DNA from: Methanobrevibacter thaueri
GTDB lineage: Archaea > Methanobacteriota > Methanobacteria > Methanobacteriales > Methanobacteriaceae
DNA length: 64,000 bases
Reading direction: 5' to 3'
Assembly: GCF_003111625.1 (NCBI RefSeq)
Contig: NZ_MZGS01000029.1
Span: forward strand, 1 to 64,000
Both the position numbers and the translations under genes were made by a program. Position 1 is the first letter of the stretch, and the number at the start of each line of letters is the position of its first letter. Shown in pieces: positions 52,701-61,720 of the stretch. Below the pieces are notes generated by a model, which saw nothing but the letters and a program-made list of their open reading frames with translations, was not told the origin of the DNA and did no database searches.

Positions 52701-55700
52701 CTTTTAGAAATTAAATAAACAGCACCATCATCACCAATAATCGGAGTATGTGCAATCAATGCAGGAAACTTAGATGACCACAACAATTTCATGTCCTTAA
52801 ATGCAAATAAAGTAGAGTAAGTATCATCACCACTAATCACATACAATGTATCATTATAACCAAAAATCGGACTGGAACCCGTATTATAATCACCTAAAAC
52901 ATATTTCCAAACCAACTGCCCTTCTGGAGATAAACAATACAAAGTACTGTTCAGCCAATTGACAAAATAAATATTACCATCATTACCAATTGTAGGAGTA
53001 CAGATAATTTTACTGGTTGTTCCAAACCTCCAGATAACTAATCCCTGACTGTTTAAACAATATAAGTAACCATCATCACCTGAAATAAAAATATGGCCCT
53101 CACTATCAACAACAGCAGAACCACTACTTATAAAATTTTCCAATGACCATTTAGAAATATTATTTAAAGGACCAGAATAATTGGTTACACCAGAATTATT
53201 AATATCCCCCTGATATTTACCCCAAACAGCACCAGAACTTGTTGTGTTAACTTCTTTTAAATAAGTAGTTGAAAAATCATAATTATAAGTATATATCCTA
53301 AAAGGATATGATTTTAAAATATTTTCAGTGCCAGTCCAAAAATAATATGGCCATCTCGCACGAAGATTAGACACTTCTTCAATGAAAAAAGGATGAGTAT
53401 AAACAATTTTAGAATTACTATCAACAGGATTTGTCCCATCTAAAGTATAATAAATAGAATTATATCCTGTTTCTCCACCAACACTTGAAAATAAAATAAA
53501 ACAGTGATTTCGTGTAACTGAAAGATCATTAACCTGAATTATAGAATCTTCAATCATATAAAAATTACCTAATGAATCTAAAGCAACATAATGAACAACA
53601 GTTGTCTCATTAATAGTGAACGGACCTGTGTAAACCTTACGGGTTGAACTATATCCTGCATCACTACCATCCAAAGTGTAAAAAATAATCGCTTCAGAAT
53701 CATTACACTCAATAACAACTTCCATTGTATCCTTAAACGAAGTGGATGGAGTAATATAACTTATTTTTAAAGTATCATTAGCAACCCACTTAGAATAAGT
53801 ATTTTCATATGTTTTACCGTTCACGGTCAGGTAAATTGTTTCATTAGCAATATTAAATGTGACTTGACGAGTGTCCAATTCTATAGATAAAAACTGATTA
53901 ATGAATTGAATATTCATTTCACTAACATCACTTGTCAGATATCCCCAACTAAACAAGTATTCTTTAAATCCATTTTCAATAAATATCTCAAATTCAACAT
54001 TATTAAATTTGAATTCATAAAATTTAGAAGGTAAGTTACCTAATTGACTTATATCCTCGCCAAGATTATTATGATTTAAATCAATTGTTAAATTATAGTA
54101 AGTGACACCACGAATCCAGTAGTGATAATCCAAATCATGTTTTGTGATGTTTAAAACTATCCATGAATCCATACCTGAGCTAGCATCACTGATTTGTAAA
54201 ACATCAAAATAATCATCAGGAACAATTAAACCACAATTAAAACTAGGATTATTCAAACCCCACCAATTATTGGAATAATCAATAACATCATTTGAATAGA
54301 CTAAACCAAACCTATTGTTTGAATGGATTTCATTGAAATTAATATTAGATTCACCTCCACTAACATTAACACCAATACCATTACCATATATACTGTTACC
54401 TGTTAGGTTTAACTCACCAGCATTTTGAGTAACTGCAATATCACAGCCAACAAAAAAATTGTTACTGATTCTGGATTTAGCATCATTAACAACAACAGCA
54501 TAATCACTAAAATTACAATACTCAACCACAGCACACAAAGCATCAATACTTAAAAAACCATTACCAAAACCATTATTCCTAAATAGAATATTAGCATCAC
54601 TTGTAATGTTTGCATTAGATATTTGTGAATTTTCAATAGTTAAACTTGACTGATAATCACTTTTCAAAATATTATTCCCCTGCAAGGAAATATTTTTAAA
54701 AGTAACTTTCGCACCATCACTAACAATAACCAAAGGAACATTATCTCCTTTAGACAATAATTTACAAGAATTAAAGTCCAATGTTAAATCCTTGTCAATT
54801 ACGAGATTTTCAAAATAAGAATCAACAAAGACATTAGGAGTCATTATAATTGTATCTCCATTGTTTGCATTATCAATTGCATCTTGAATAGATGAATACT
54901 CAATGCCAGTTCGTTCAATTGTAGGACCATGCAAAGGTAAAGTGTAACTATAACTATCTGTTGAATGATCATTAGAAACAGCTAAAGTAATCTTATATTG
55001 ACTTAACTTGAATGTGTGTATTGGATTTTGAAAATTAGAGGTTATTCCATCACCAAAATCCCAATAATACCTTGAAATCAAACCATAAGACTTATCCCTA
55101 AAAACAATAGTCAACTCATCACCATTAACCAAGAATGAGTCAATTGTGAAGTTAGCCAAAACATTACTATTATAGTCCACCTGGAAATTGTCAATATATG
55201 CGTTTCCATATTTTTGAAGCAGCTTCAATTCATGATAACCGTTTATAGTTGATGTGTCCAATTTAACTTCTTCCCATCGATATTTAGCATAACCGGTTTT
55301 AACAATAGTATAATCCAATACTGGAGAGTCATCCAAACAGACACTAACAGTAGCATTAGTTGTAGGAGACATATACCAGAAACTTAAACCACTAATTGTG
55401 TCAAAGTTAATTTTCTGGGAAATATAACTACCTTCTCCAGTTAAGCTGACGAAAGATGATCCGTTTTTTCCATCAAAATTGGAATTTACAACAGAAACAT
55501 CAACACTATCCCAGCCACTAGTCTTATCTACTTCAAAACTAGGATTGACGATAACATCATTGACACTGTAGTCATCATCAGGACTAGATTCCATTTGATC
55601 TGCATTATACGAATTATCCATAAGCACTGAATCTTCAGCAGACAATAGTGTAGTTTCATTTGCATCGCTGCTTGCATAAACACCACCTACAGATAATAAA

Positions 55701-55753
55701 AAAAGTATTAATATGAATAATATAATACTTTTATTAAAATTTTTTTTAAACAT
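49733..55753 (-). CDS. giant adhesin-like protein (PKD, beta-helix, chitobiase-type and beta-propeller repeats), membrane-anchored
   Basis: About 2006 residues from ATG 55753 (the frame opens at a GTG 13 codons earlier). In rough order: signal peptide (1-27); a beta-sandwich module (60-190); a PKD domain ('YYWDFGDGITSNFQNP'); right-handed beta-helix repeats (about 275-520); two chitobiase-C-type repeats ('YTLDGSDAGYSSTRKVYTGPF', 'YYTLDGTNPVDSNSKI'); PQQ-like blades (about 890-1250); a second PKD ('YFWSFGDGYYSTEQNP'); a third 'YTVDGSNPMNSSTRR'; a second beta-helix; a Gly/Asn/Ser-rich stretch ('NGYGTGTGNGQGSGNGHG'); and a C-terminal membrane helix with a charged tail. It should extend far from the cell and bind a polymer or partner. 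It is the gene upstream of the ExbB/DUF2149 cassette. Confidence 0.88.
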   Translation of the reverse strand: MFKKNFNKSIILFILILFLLSVGGVYASSDANETTLLSAEDSVLMDNSYNADQMESSPDDDYSVNDVIVNPSFEVDKTSGWDSVDVSVVNSNFDGKNGSSFVSLTGEGSYISQKINFDTISGLSFWYMSPTTNATVSVCLDDSPVLDYTIVKTGYAKYRWEEVKLDTSTINGYHELKLLQKYGNAYIDNFQVDYNSNVLANFTIDSFLVNGDELTIVFRDKSYGLISRYYWDFGDGITSNFQNPIHTFKLSQYKITLAVSNDHSTDSYSYTLPLHGPTIERTGIEYSSIQDAIDNANNGDTIIMTPNVFVDSYFENLVIDKDLTLDFNSCKLLSKGDNVPLVIVSDGAKVTFKNISLQGNNILKSDYQSSLTIENSQISNANITSDANILFRNNGFGNGFLSIDALCAVVEYCNFSDYAVVVNDAKSRISNNFFVGCDIAVTQNAGELNLTGNSIYGNGIGVNVSGGESNINFNEIHSNNRFGLVYSNDVIDYSNNWWGLNNPSFNCGLIVPDDYFDVLQISDASSGMDSWIVLNITKHDLDYHYWIRGVTYYNLTIDLNHNNLGEDISQLGNLPSKFYEFKFNNVEFEIFIENGFKEYLFSWGYLTSDVSEMNIQFINQFLSIELDTRQVTFNIANETIYLTVNGKTYENTYSKWVANDTLKISYITPSTSFKDTMEVVIECNDSEAIIFYTLDGSDAGYSSTRKVYTGPFTINETTVVHYVALDSLGNFYMIEDSIIQVNDLSVTRNHCFILFSSVGGETGYNSIYYTLDGTNPVDSNSKIVYTHPFFIEEVSNLRARWPYYFWTGTENILKSYPFRIYTYNYDFSTTYLKEVNTTSSGAVWGKYQGDINNSGVTNYSGPLNNISKWSLENFISSGSAVVDSEGHIFISGDDGYLYCLNSQGLVIWRFGTTSKIICTPTIGNDGNIYFVNWLNSTLYCLSPEGQLVWKYVLGDYNTGSSPIFGYNDTLYVISGDDTYSTLFAFKDMKLLWSSKFPALIAHTPIIGDDGAVYLISKSNYLFGVNVDGSLKFGVYLTIGDEEALNVISGNPANFVVGSGYYASLSRDDKFIYIVDHYAVSAYYFNGTHAWHKRVSGASGTPTVYNGVLYVSGTSGLYALNASDGNQLWFKALKTTSLSLSSPLISNDSVIYLSGNSTVYAISLDGELLWSYSIPSKYGGAFSVSSPTLTDDGTLIVTTIQGIYAFNDIAAEFTYSHVDGTERTIQFTDLSTKGNNSYFWSFGDGYYSTEQNPQHMYGEPGRYRVELVVEHDGVNLARNTTIEVVSYDITPPAPVTAYINNTVTSGGVFPSTQTVTLSSRDDSDEYIIYYTVDGSNPMNSSTRRMYIEPVDIESYTVLNAVAVDLSNNYGRVTSLTFNITDAINVNDRVNSTLIQMIQELLDNAEPYSKFVFDYPVLYGANFTINKPLNIITNVNTRLVGNSVQPVFTINADNTTINGFTIENGADGVLINSASNVKIINSIISGDNGVAISNGENVVVKDTQIVNSTNGIQVTGSKDTVIDRVSVVNSTKNGVYLKGTSGTVISNSLLENNGVDPYFSEANNILLDGNENTRIVNNTINYGYFGLYFKNTNKNTLVDNNVIYEGIGDAIYLSGRYIGLNVTHNRIEGCFMGINFNGYSEDVEVLSNLIWKIHSHEGEPESGREYDLFYNFRHTTDLYAQYDNAIQVFELASNFHGEVHIENNVCVLVEHRAWESRKTSTPIQSGCDGYGYNLMDGSDSYHWLTSGATHYQEGFVNLVLDRIGDSSYRLRLQNMRTGEFLSEIPAFDVTFTAGRYTQTVKFIDNQAVATFDVASSITTITAKISAEIKKSISWNTPIAEGYSSSNRDHDPGYEAGEAIDNPNPKAPSIADMIKRFTGSGNSNAGNGYGTGTGNGQGSGNGHGSSGHGGSDLNGREGEVEGDVSTVQSNTGTSPSIGVEAAASGDSESVEGGSESGEVPESVNAYEVKKVINIDDSNWKFVLAVVLFSCIVLCGYAYRKRKDDDGDEI

Positions 55754-55892
55754 ACTACTTTTCTCTTCGTTATTTAAAAAAAAGGTTGACACTTAAAGGA
55801 TTTAAACCTTTTAAAAGCATCCTGCGACTATATAAAAAAAATAATAAAAAAAAATAAAGAAAGAGAAAAAAATATTTTTCAATTTTACTTCT

Positions 55893-58800
55893 TTATTTTT
55901 TAACTGTTAATTTTATTTTTTTACTGGTTGCTTTATAGGATTTGTTTCCTGCAAATTTGATTTTTGCTGTGTATTTACCTTTTTTATTTAATTTTGTTAT
56001 TTTAAAGGTTGCAACACCTTTAGCATTTGTTTTTGCTTTATAGGTTTTTCCTTTAACTTTTAAAGTAACTTTAACCTTTTTAATAGCCTTACCACTTTTT
56101 GTTTTAAGAGTGATTTTGTATTTTTTAGTTTTAGTTTTCACTTTAAAAGTTTTCTTTTTAGCAACAATCTTAGATGCAACTTTAACTGTTTTAGCAGTAG
56201 TAGTGGTGGTTGTTTGAGTATTTGTGTTTGTAGAACCACCATTTCCAGTAGTGTTAGTTGCATTACTGGTGTTGTTTGTTGTATTTTCCTTTTGAGGTAC
56301 AGTGAAGTTAAAATTCATTGAAGTGACATTAGCGTTGTATGTATCATCGCCAGGATAATTGAATTTAATTTCAATGTATTCATCAGGTAAATCAGAAATT
56401 GTGAATTTACCATTAGCATCAGTAACATTAGATAATGTCTCACCGCCATTAACAGTATAATTCACATTAGCGCCAACAACAGCTTTACCATTTTCATCTT
56501 TTAATGTAATGGTGATAACTTTGCTTTCATTAGCAATTATCATACCAGTGTTTAATTTAAAATCAAATGATTTAGCATTATTTGTTGGATTGTATGTTTT
56601 ATTACCAGTATAATTAGCAACTATATTGATTAAACCAGTTAAATCATTAATGGTGAATTTACCATTAGCATCAGTAACATTAGATAATGTCTTACCGTCA
56701 TTAATGGTATAATTCACATTAGCACCTGAAATAGCATTACCGTCACTGTCTTTTAATGTGATAACAATGCTGCCTTTTTCGGTTGATTCAATACTTAATG
56801 AAGTATCTAATGGTTTGGCAACAATACTTACAGGATTATCACCATTAACTAGAGTGTATTCTTCATCCAGTAATGTGAATTTTACCTCATCACTTACTGC
56901 ACCTGCAGTGAATTTTAATTCCCCTTGATTATCACTGATAACAATTGGAGAAGTTACTTCACCGTTTGTACTGGTAAAGTCCAAAGTTAAATCATTCAAT
57001 GCACCATCCATACTTCCGGTATTTGGTACAAATTCCACTTTAATTGTGTATTCACTACCAGAATACATTTCACTGTCAACAGATGTGAGAACCAATCTCA
57101 AGTAGGAATCATATCCAGTTACTTGATTAGTTCCAAACCAGTTATTATTCATGGTTGCACCATTGAGTGTTAAATCTCCAGTATTGTGGTATATTGCATT
57201 GTAGCTGATTGTTGCAGATCCACCAGTAATGTTGATTGCATTGTTGTTGTTTTTAATAATGTTATTGGTTAATTCCAATTCACCGGCAGTTTGTGTAATT
57301 GCAACATTACAGTTAGTTAAATTACTTTTGGTGATTTTTGATTTACCACCATTTACAATAACTCCACTATTCTCAATATTAACATTATTAATACTACAAT
57401 TATTAGTGAGAGTTAAATAAGTATTATCAAATGTTACATTCTCTACTGTAAGGTTTCCTGATTCTGATACAATTTTTGAATCAATAATGTCAGAATTACT
57501 CAATATCATATTTGCATCATCAATAACATTTAAAATACAATTATTACTTATTGTACTGTCATTAACAATTACATAACCTTTAACAGTTAATTTACCTGCA
57601 TTAATAGTGGAATTATAAATATTAGTATCTGCAATTAATGTTAAACCTACATTGTTGAATGTATTATTAATTAAATCGATATTACCTTCATTTAAGTTTA
57701 AGTTAACATTAATATCAGAATCACGAATGATTAATTTAGAATCATTAGATGTTGCAAAAATACTATTTTGATTTAATTCAACATCCTTGATGATTACAGT
57801 TGCACCATCAGTTACACTGAATACCGGATTTGCGGAATCTTTAGATTGTAAAATTGCTCCATTAAAGTTTAATGTTAAGTTTTTGTCAATTACTAAATTT
57901 TCAACAAAGACCATTCCTGGATCAATATTAATAACATCATTTTCACTAGCATTACTTATAGCATCTTGAACTGAACTGTAACTAACACCAGTACCAGCTA
58001 TTGTAGGTAATGATAAACTAAACTCATAGGTACAATTATCTACTTCCACACCATCATGATAAATATGTAAAGTTACTGAATGATTGCCTTGTCCAAAGGT
58101 ATGTGTTGGGTTTCGAGAAGTTGTGTTGGTTCCATCATCAAATTCCCAATAATAACCAGATATCCTACCATATGAATTATCAGTGAAAGTTATGGAGATT
58201 TCACCATTTTTAACAGAAGGTACAGAACTGGTGAAATTAGCAATATTTTCATAATTCTGATATTTAATATTATCAATCCAAATACCTGGACCAGTACCTA
58301 AGTATCCCATTAATGTAACATTATGAACTCCTGAAATACTACTGGTATCAAAATTATGATTGTACCAATCAGCAAAATGGATAACAGAAAGATAATTGCT
58401 TTCTCCACCTAATCTTTCACCATCAATATATACAAATATTCTTGCACCTGAAGAAGAACCAACTCCGCTAAGGGTAATTGTGCGAGCAAAAGCCTGAATT
58501 GAATCAACATCAGTCAAATCAACTTCTTTTTGCATTATAGGATACAAATCAGTTAGGTTTGAACTAGTTTTATTAACAACTACATGAATACTGTAATTTC
58601 CATCATATGATTGAGCATAATTATGACTTGCAATATCATATAATATCCATCCATCCAAATCACCCTCGAAACTATCAACATTAGATGTGTGTATTTTATA
58701 ATTATATAATGTCAATATATTTTCTTTAGTTGTAGTATTGTTATTTCCGTATTTATCAATAACAGTTAATGATATATCAAAAGAACCATATGAAGAATAT

Positions 58801-59945
58801 ATATTATACTCCGGGAATTTAGTATCATTGTAAATTTGACCATTACCATAATCCATAATCCAACGTACAATATCCCCCGAAGATTTATCAGTGAAATAAA
58901 CTGTAGCACTACTACCCGTATTAATTCTAATTTCATATTCAAAATCTGCAACTAAAGTATAATTTTCAGGAGGATTATCTGAAGATGTTTTATCATAATT
59001 AAATGTAAAACATAATGAATCAATGTACACAGGCTTATTATTTAAAGGTGCATTAAATTTCAAATTTTGGATACCAGTATAAGAAACATTTTGCTCAAAA
59101 TAATCCCATGAATCCATAGCATTTGAAGCAGTAATCTTTTTAATATTGTCATCCCCAACAGTAACAGTTAAAGAACCTGCTCTAGTTGGAATCTTATACC
59201 AAAACCCAATTTTTTCAACATAAGTCCAATCAACATCTCTAGAAATAGAAGCCTTATTTAAAACAACATAAGAACCATCATACCCATTATCATCAGACAA
59301 ATCTGCATTACCAGTACTAGTCCACCCATCTAAATCATCAAAAGAATAAGTATTGTTTTTTGGTTTAAGTGTTAAAACTAATGAATCAATGTACACAGGC
59401 TTATTATTTAAAGGTGCATTAAATTTCAAATTTTGGATACCAGTATAAGAAACATTTTGCTCAAAATAATCCCATGAATCCATAGCATTTGAAGCAGTAA
59501 TCTTTTTAATATTGTCATCCCCAACAGTAACAGTTAAAGAACCTGCTCTAGTTGGAATCTTATACCAAAACCCAATTTTTTCAACATAAGTCCAATCAAC
59601 ATCTCTAGAAATAGAAGCCTTATTTAAAACAACATAAGAACCATCATACCCATTATCATCAGACAAATCTGCATTACCAGTACTAGTCCACCCATCTAAA
59701 TCATCAAAAGAATAAGTATCAGAAGAAGAATTAATTTTTAAATTATTATTATCTAATTGATTACTATTTACTAATTCGTTATCCTCATTAGAATTTAGAT
59801 CTACATCCATATTATTTTCAACAAGTAAATGTTCTTGGTCATTTATTTGAGAATTTAAATTATCAGTTAGATTAACATCAGCTGCATTAGTTGAAGCCAT
59901 CATCATGAAAATAATAAACAAACAGAAAAAATAAACTTTTCTCAT
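55893..59945 (-). CDS. adhesin-like protein with repeat modules and Lys-rich C-terminal domain
   Basis: About 1350 residues from ATG 59945 (MRKVYFFCLF); the frame opens 14 codons earlier. After a signal peptide come two copies of a roughly 115-residue beta-sandwich module, identical at DNA level, then PKD-like ('YYWEFDDGTNTTSRNP'), a beta-helix with many Asn/Ile rungs, and two 45-residue Ig-like repeats ('NVTDANGKFTINDLTG', 'NVTDANGKFTISDLPD'). The tail is a Thr-rich linker and a Lys-rich domain ('KGKTYKAKTNAKGVATFKITK') with no membrane helix. The tail probably binds the cell wall by charge. No ribosome site is obvious. Confidence 0.85.
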   Translation of the reverse strand: MRKVYFFCLFIIFMMMASTNAADVNLTDNLNSQINDQEHLLVENNMDVDLNSNEDNELVNSNQLDNNNLKINSSSDTYSFDDLDGWTSTGNADLSDDNGYDGSYVVLNKASISRDVDWTYVEKIGFWYKIPTRAGSLTVTVGDDNIKKITASNAMDSWDYFEQNVSYTGIQNLKFNAPLNNKPVYIDSLVLTLKPKNNTYSFDDLDGWTSTGNADLSDDNGYDGSYVVLNKASISRDVDWTYVEKIGFWYKIPTRAGSLTVTVGDDNIKKITASNAMDSWDYFEQNVSYTGIQNLKFNAPLNNKPVYIDSLCFTFNYDKTSSDNPPENYTLVADFEYEIRINTGSSATVYFTDKSSGDIVRWIMDYGNGQIYNDTKFPEYNIYSSYGSFDISLTVIDKYGNNNTTTKENILTLYNYKIHTSNVDSFEGDLDGWILYDIASHNYAQSYDGNYSIHVVVNKTSSNLTDLYPIMQKEVDLTDVDSIQAFARTITLSGVGSSSGARIFVYIDGERLGGESNYLSVIHFADWYNHNFDTSSISGVHNVTLMGYLGTGPGIWIDNIKYQNYENIANFTSSVPSVKNGEISITFTDNSYGRISGYYWEFDDGTNTTSRNPTHTFGQGNHSVTLHIYHDGVEVDNCTYEFSLSLPTIAGTGVSYSSVQDAISNASENDVINIDPGMVFVENLVIDKNLTLNFNGAILQSKDSANPVFSVTDGATVIIKDVELNQNSIFATSNDSKLIIRDSDINVNLNLNEGNIDLINNTFNNVGLTLIADTNIYNSTINAGKLTVKGYVIVNDSTISNNCILNVIDDANMILSNSDIIDSKIVSESGNLTVENVTFDNTYLTLTNNCSINNVNIENSGVIVNGGKSKITKSNLTNCNVAITQTAGELELTNNIIKNNNNAINITGGSATISYNAIYHNTGDLTLNGATMNNNWFGTNQVTGYDSYLRLVLTSVDSEMYSGSEYTIKVEFVPNTGSMDGALNDLTLDFTSTNGEVTSPIVISDNQGELKFTAGAVSDEVKFTLLDEEYTLVNGDNPVSIVAKPLDTSLSIESTEKGSIVITLKDSDGNAISGANVNYTINDGKTLSNVTDANGKFTINDLTGLINIVANYTGNKTYNPTNNAKSFDFKLNTGMIIANESKVITITLKDENGKAVVGANVNYTVNGGETLSNVTDANGKFTISDLPDEYIEIKFNYPGDDTYNANVTSMNFNFTVPQKENTTNNTSNATNTTGNGGSTNTNTQTTTTTTAKTVKVASKIVAKKKTFKVKTKTKKYKITLKTKSGKAIKKVKVTLKVKGKTYKAKTNAKGVATFKITKLNKKGKYTAKIKFAGNKSYKATSKKIKLTVKK
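59013..59719 (-). repeat. exact tandem repeat within an adhesin gene (341 bp, period 366)
   Basis: Copies lie at 59013-59353 and 59379-59719 and look identical by eye. The period of 366 bp equals 122 codons, so repeat number can change without a frame shift. Perfect identity points to very recent duplication or ongoing conversion. Confidence 0.88.
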
Positions 59946-60024
59946 AATAATCATAAAAATGAAGATATGAAAAAATAAATAACACATGATATATCATGTG
60001 AAATTTAATTTTCCATTCTTAAAT

Positions 60025-61107
60025 TTAATTAACAATTATATATCCATAATTATCCTCAAAAGCATCACAAACATTAATAAATGTTTGATTTACTTGACCA
60101 TATAAATAATTATCGTAAATCCAAATTTCACCACCTGTTGATTTAGCAAAATTAGAATTAATTTTTATAGCAGAACATGAAGAATTATTTAATGTTTCAA
60201 TATTATTTAAACCCATGTATAAATATTCAACATTTGGATGGTACATATCAATACCTGTTTGGACATTATATATATCATTTGCAATAATGTCTACCTGCAA
60301 TCTACCATTAGTGACTGCTTTTTTTCCTGCAAATTCAATACCATAATCTGATCCATTAATTATATTATCTTCAATTGTTCCTTTGAAATTACCTCCAAAG
60401 AACATTGCATATTCAGAACCAATAATTATATTATTAGAAATAGTAGAATATCCTTTGTTAGCCCATTCAGTATCACTTAAATTTCTGTGGTCAACTAAAG
60501 AAATTGCATCTCTAGTTACTCCAGTAATTGTATTACCGGAGATAGTTATGTTATCATGAGTTTGCATAATGTTTATTCCATCTTTTCCACCAGTAATATT
60601 ATTGTTAGTAATTTCTGCATTGAACACATTTGCTCCGTATATTGCTGCTTTACCAGTTGCAACATTCATGTTGAAACCAGTGATTACAATATTGTTTGAT
60701 CCAGCTACAGTGAATAAATTATCAGTTGATCCTATAATTGTTGCACCATTACCTGTGAATTTATTGTTGTTACCAGTTACCATTGAAAAATTTGTGTAAT
60801 CATTAGTATTATCAAAAATAAATTCATAACCGTCAAAAATACCATTAGTTATATTATAATTAATACCATCAAAATCAGAAGTTGTATCAATATAATATGG
60901 AGTATATGTTATAGTTCGTGTTTGTTCTGTTTCCACTATTTCGTCAGTCTCATCTGCTGAGTCATCTTCAATTGCAATTTCATCTACTGCAATGTCGTCA
61001 GCAGGTTCATCAATGTCGACTGCCACATCATCTGCTGCAGATACTGATCCGACTGCAACAATAGCAACAATCAACATTGCCAAAATTAAAACCTTATTTT
61101 TAATCAT
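60025..61107 (-). CDS. secreted beta-helix adhesin-like protein
   Basis: The 360-residue protein has a signal peptide (MIKNKVLILAMLIVAIVAVGSVSA), an acidic segment ('DIDEPADDIAVDEIAIEDD') and right-handed beta-helix repeats of the PbH1/NosD type ('NNIVITGFNMNVATGKAAIY', 'NITISGNTITGVTRDAISL', 'GYSTISNNIIIG'). It has no membrane helix or wall-binding domain at its C terminus, so it is either released or held by partners. GGAAG is found about 8-12 nt before the ATG. It is co-directional with the adhesin at 55893, with 79 bp between coding ends. Confidence 0.82.
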   Translation of the reverse strand: MIKNKVLILAMLIVAIVAVGSVSAADDVAVDIDEPADDIAVDEIAIEDDSADETDEIVETEQTRTITYTPYYIDTTSDFDGINYNITNGIFDGYEFIFDNTNDYTNFSMVTGNNNKFTGNGATIIGSTDNLFTVAGSNNIVITGFNMNVATGKAAIYGANVFNAEITNNNITGGKDGINIMQTHDNITISGNTITGVTRDAISLVDHRNLSDTEWANKGYSTISNNIIIGSEYAMFFGGNFKGTIEDNIINGSDYGIEFAGKKAVTNGRLQVDIIANDIYNVQTGIDMYHPNVEYLYMGLNNIETLNNSSCSAIKINSNFAKSTGGEIWIYDNYLYGQVNQTFINVCDAFEDNYGYIIVN

Positions 61108-61720
61108 GATTATTACTTCCGTAATCTTTTTTACAGAGTAACTATCAAATATAATGATTAAGGGGTTTAATTAATTTTTTTAAATTCAATATTGTTATGA
61201 ATTAAATATTTTCATATCCACTAGTTCAGGAGAAAATAAAATCTTGTTGAATTTAAATTTTAAACCCCCTCAACAATTTTTTTGACACTAACTCTAAAAA
61301 ATAGATATGCAAATATATGCACATCAATATTATTTTTCACTATCATCAATATATAATATTTATGTTTTAAATCGATGCGAACACTCCTTAAAAATTGCAT
61401 ATAAAAAATGAATAGCTTAAGGTATAAAGATTATAAAGTAATATTAAAACGATTTAATCGAAAAACAAGTTGATTAAAATCCATTTTTAAAATTAATTAA
61501 ATAGATAATTAAATTTTATAAAAAAAACAATGTCATAATTTTTTCAAATCGTTTTAAATAACTGTCTTTTGCATACCAATCCACGCTGATTAACTTGCGA
61601 AATATAACAACTTTTATATTGAATGTGATTACAAATATTATAATCGTAACTACTCAAAAAATAAATTTCTTTTGACACTAAAATCTCTAAAAAAAATCAT
61701 ACATTTGGAGATTAAAAAGA
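61108..61720. other. 613-bp AT-rich divergent promoter gap between adhesin genes
   Basis: No gene is visible. It holds the promoters for the adhesin-like genes at 61107 (minus) and 61721 (plus). AGGGGTTTAA at 61161-61170 and TTAAACCCC at 61260-61268 can pair across about 90 bp, possibly a leader structure of the minus-strand gene. Otherwise I see only AT-rich sequence. Confidence 0.5.
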
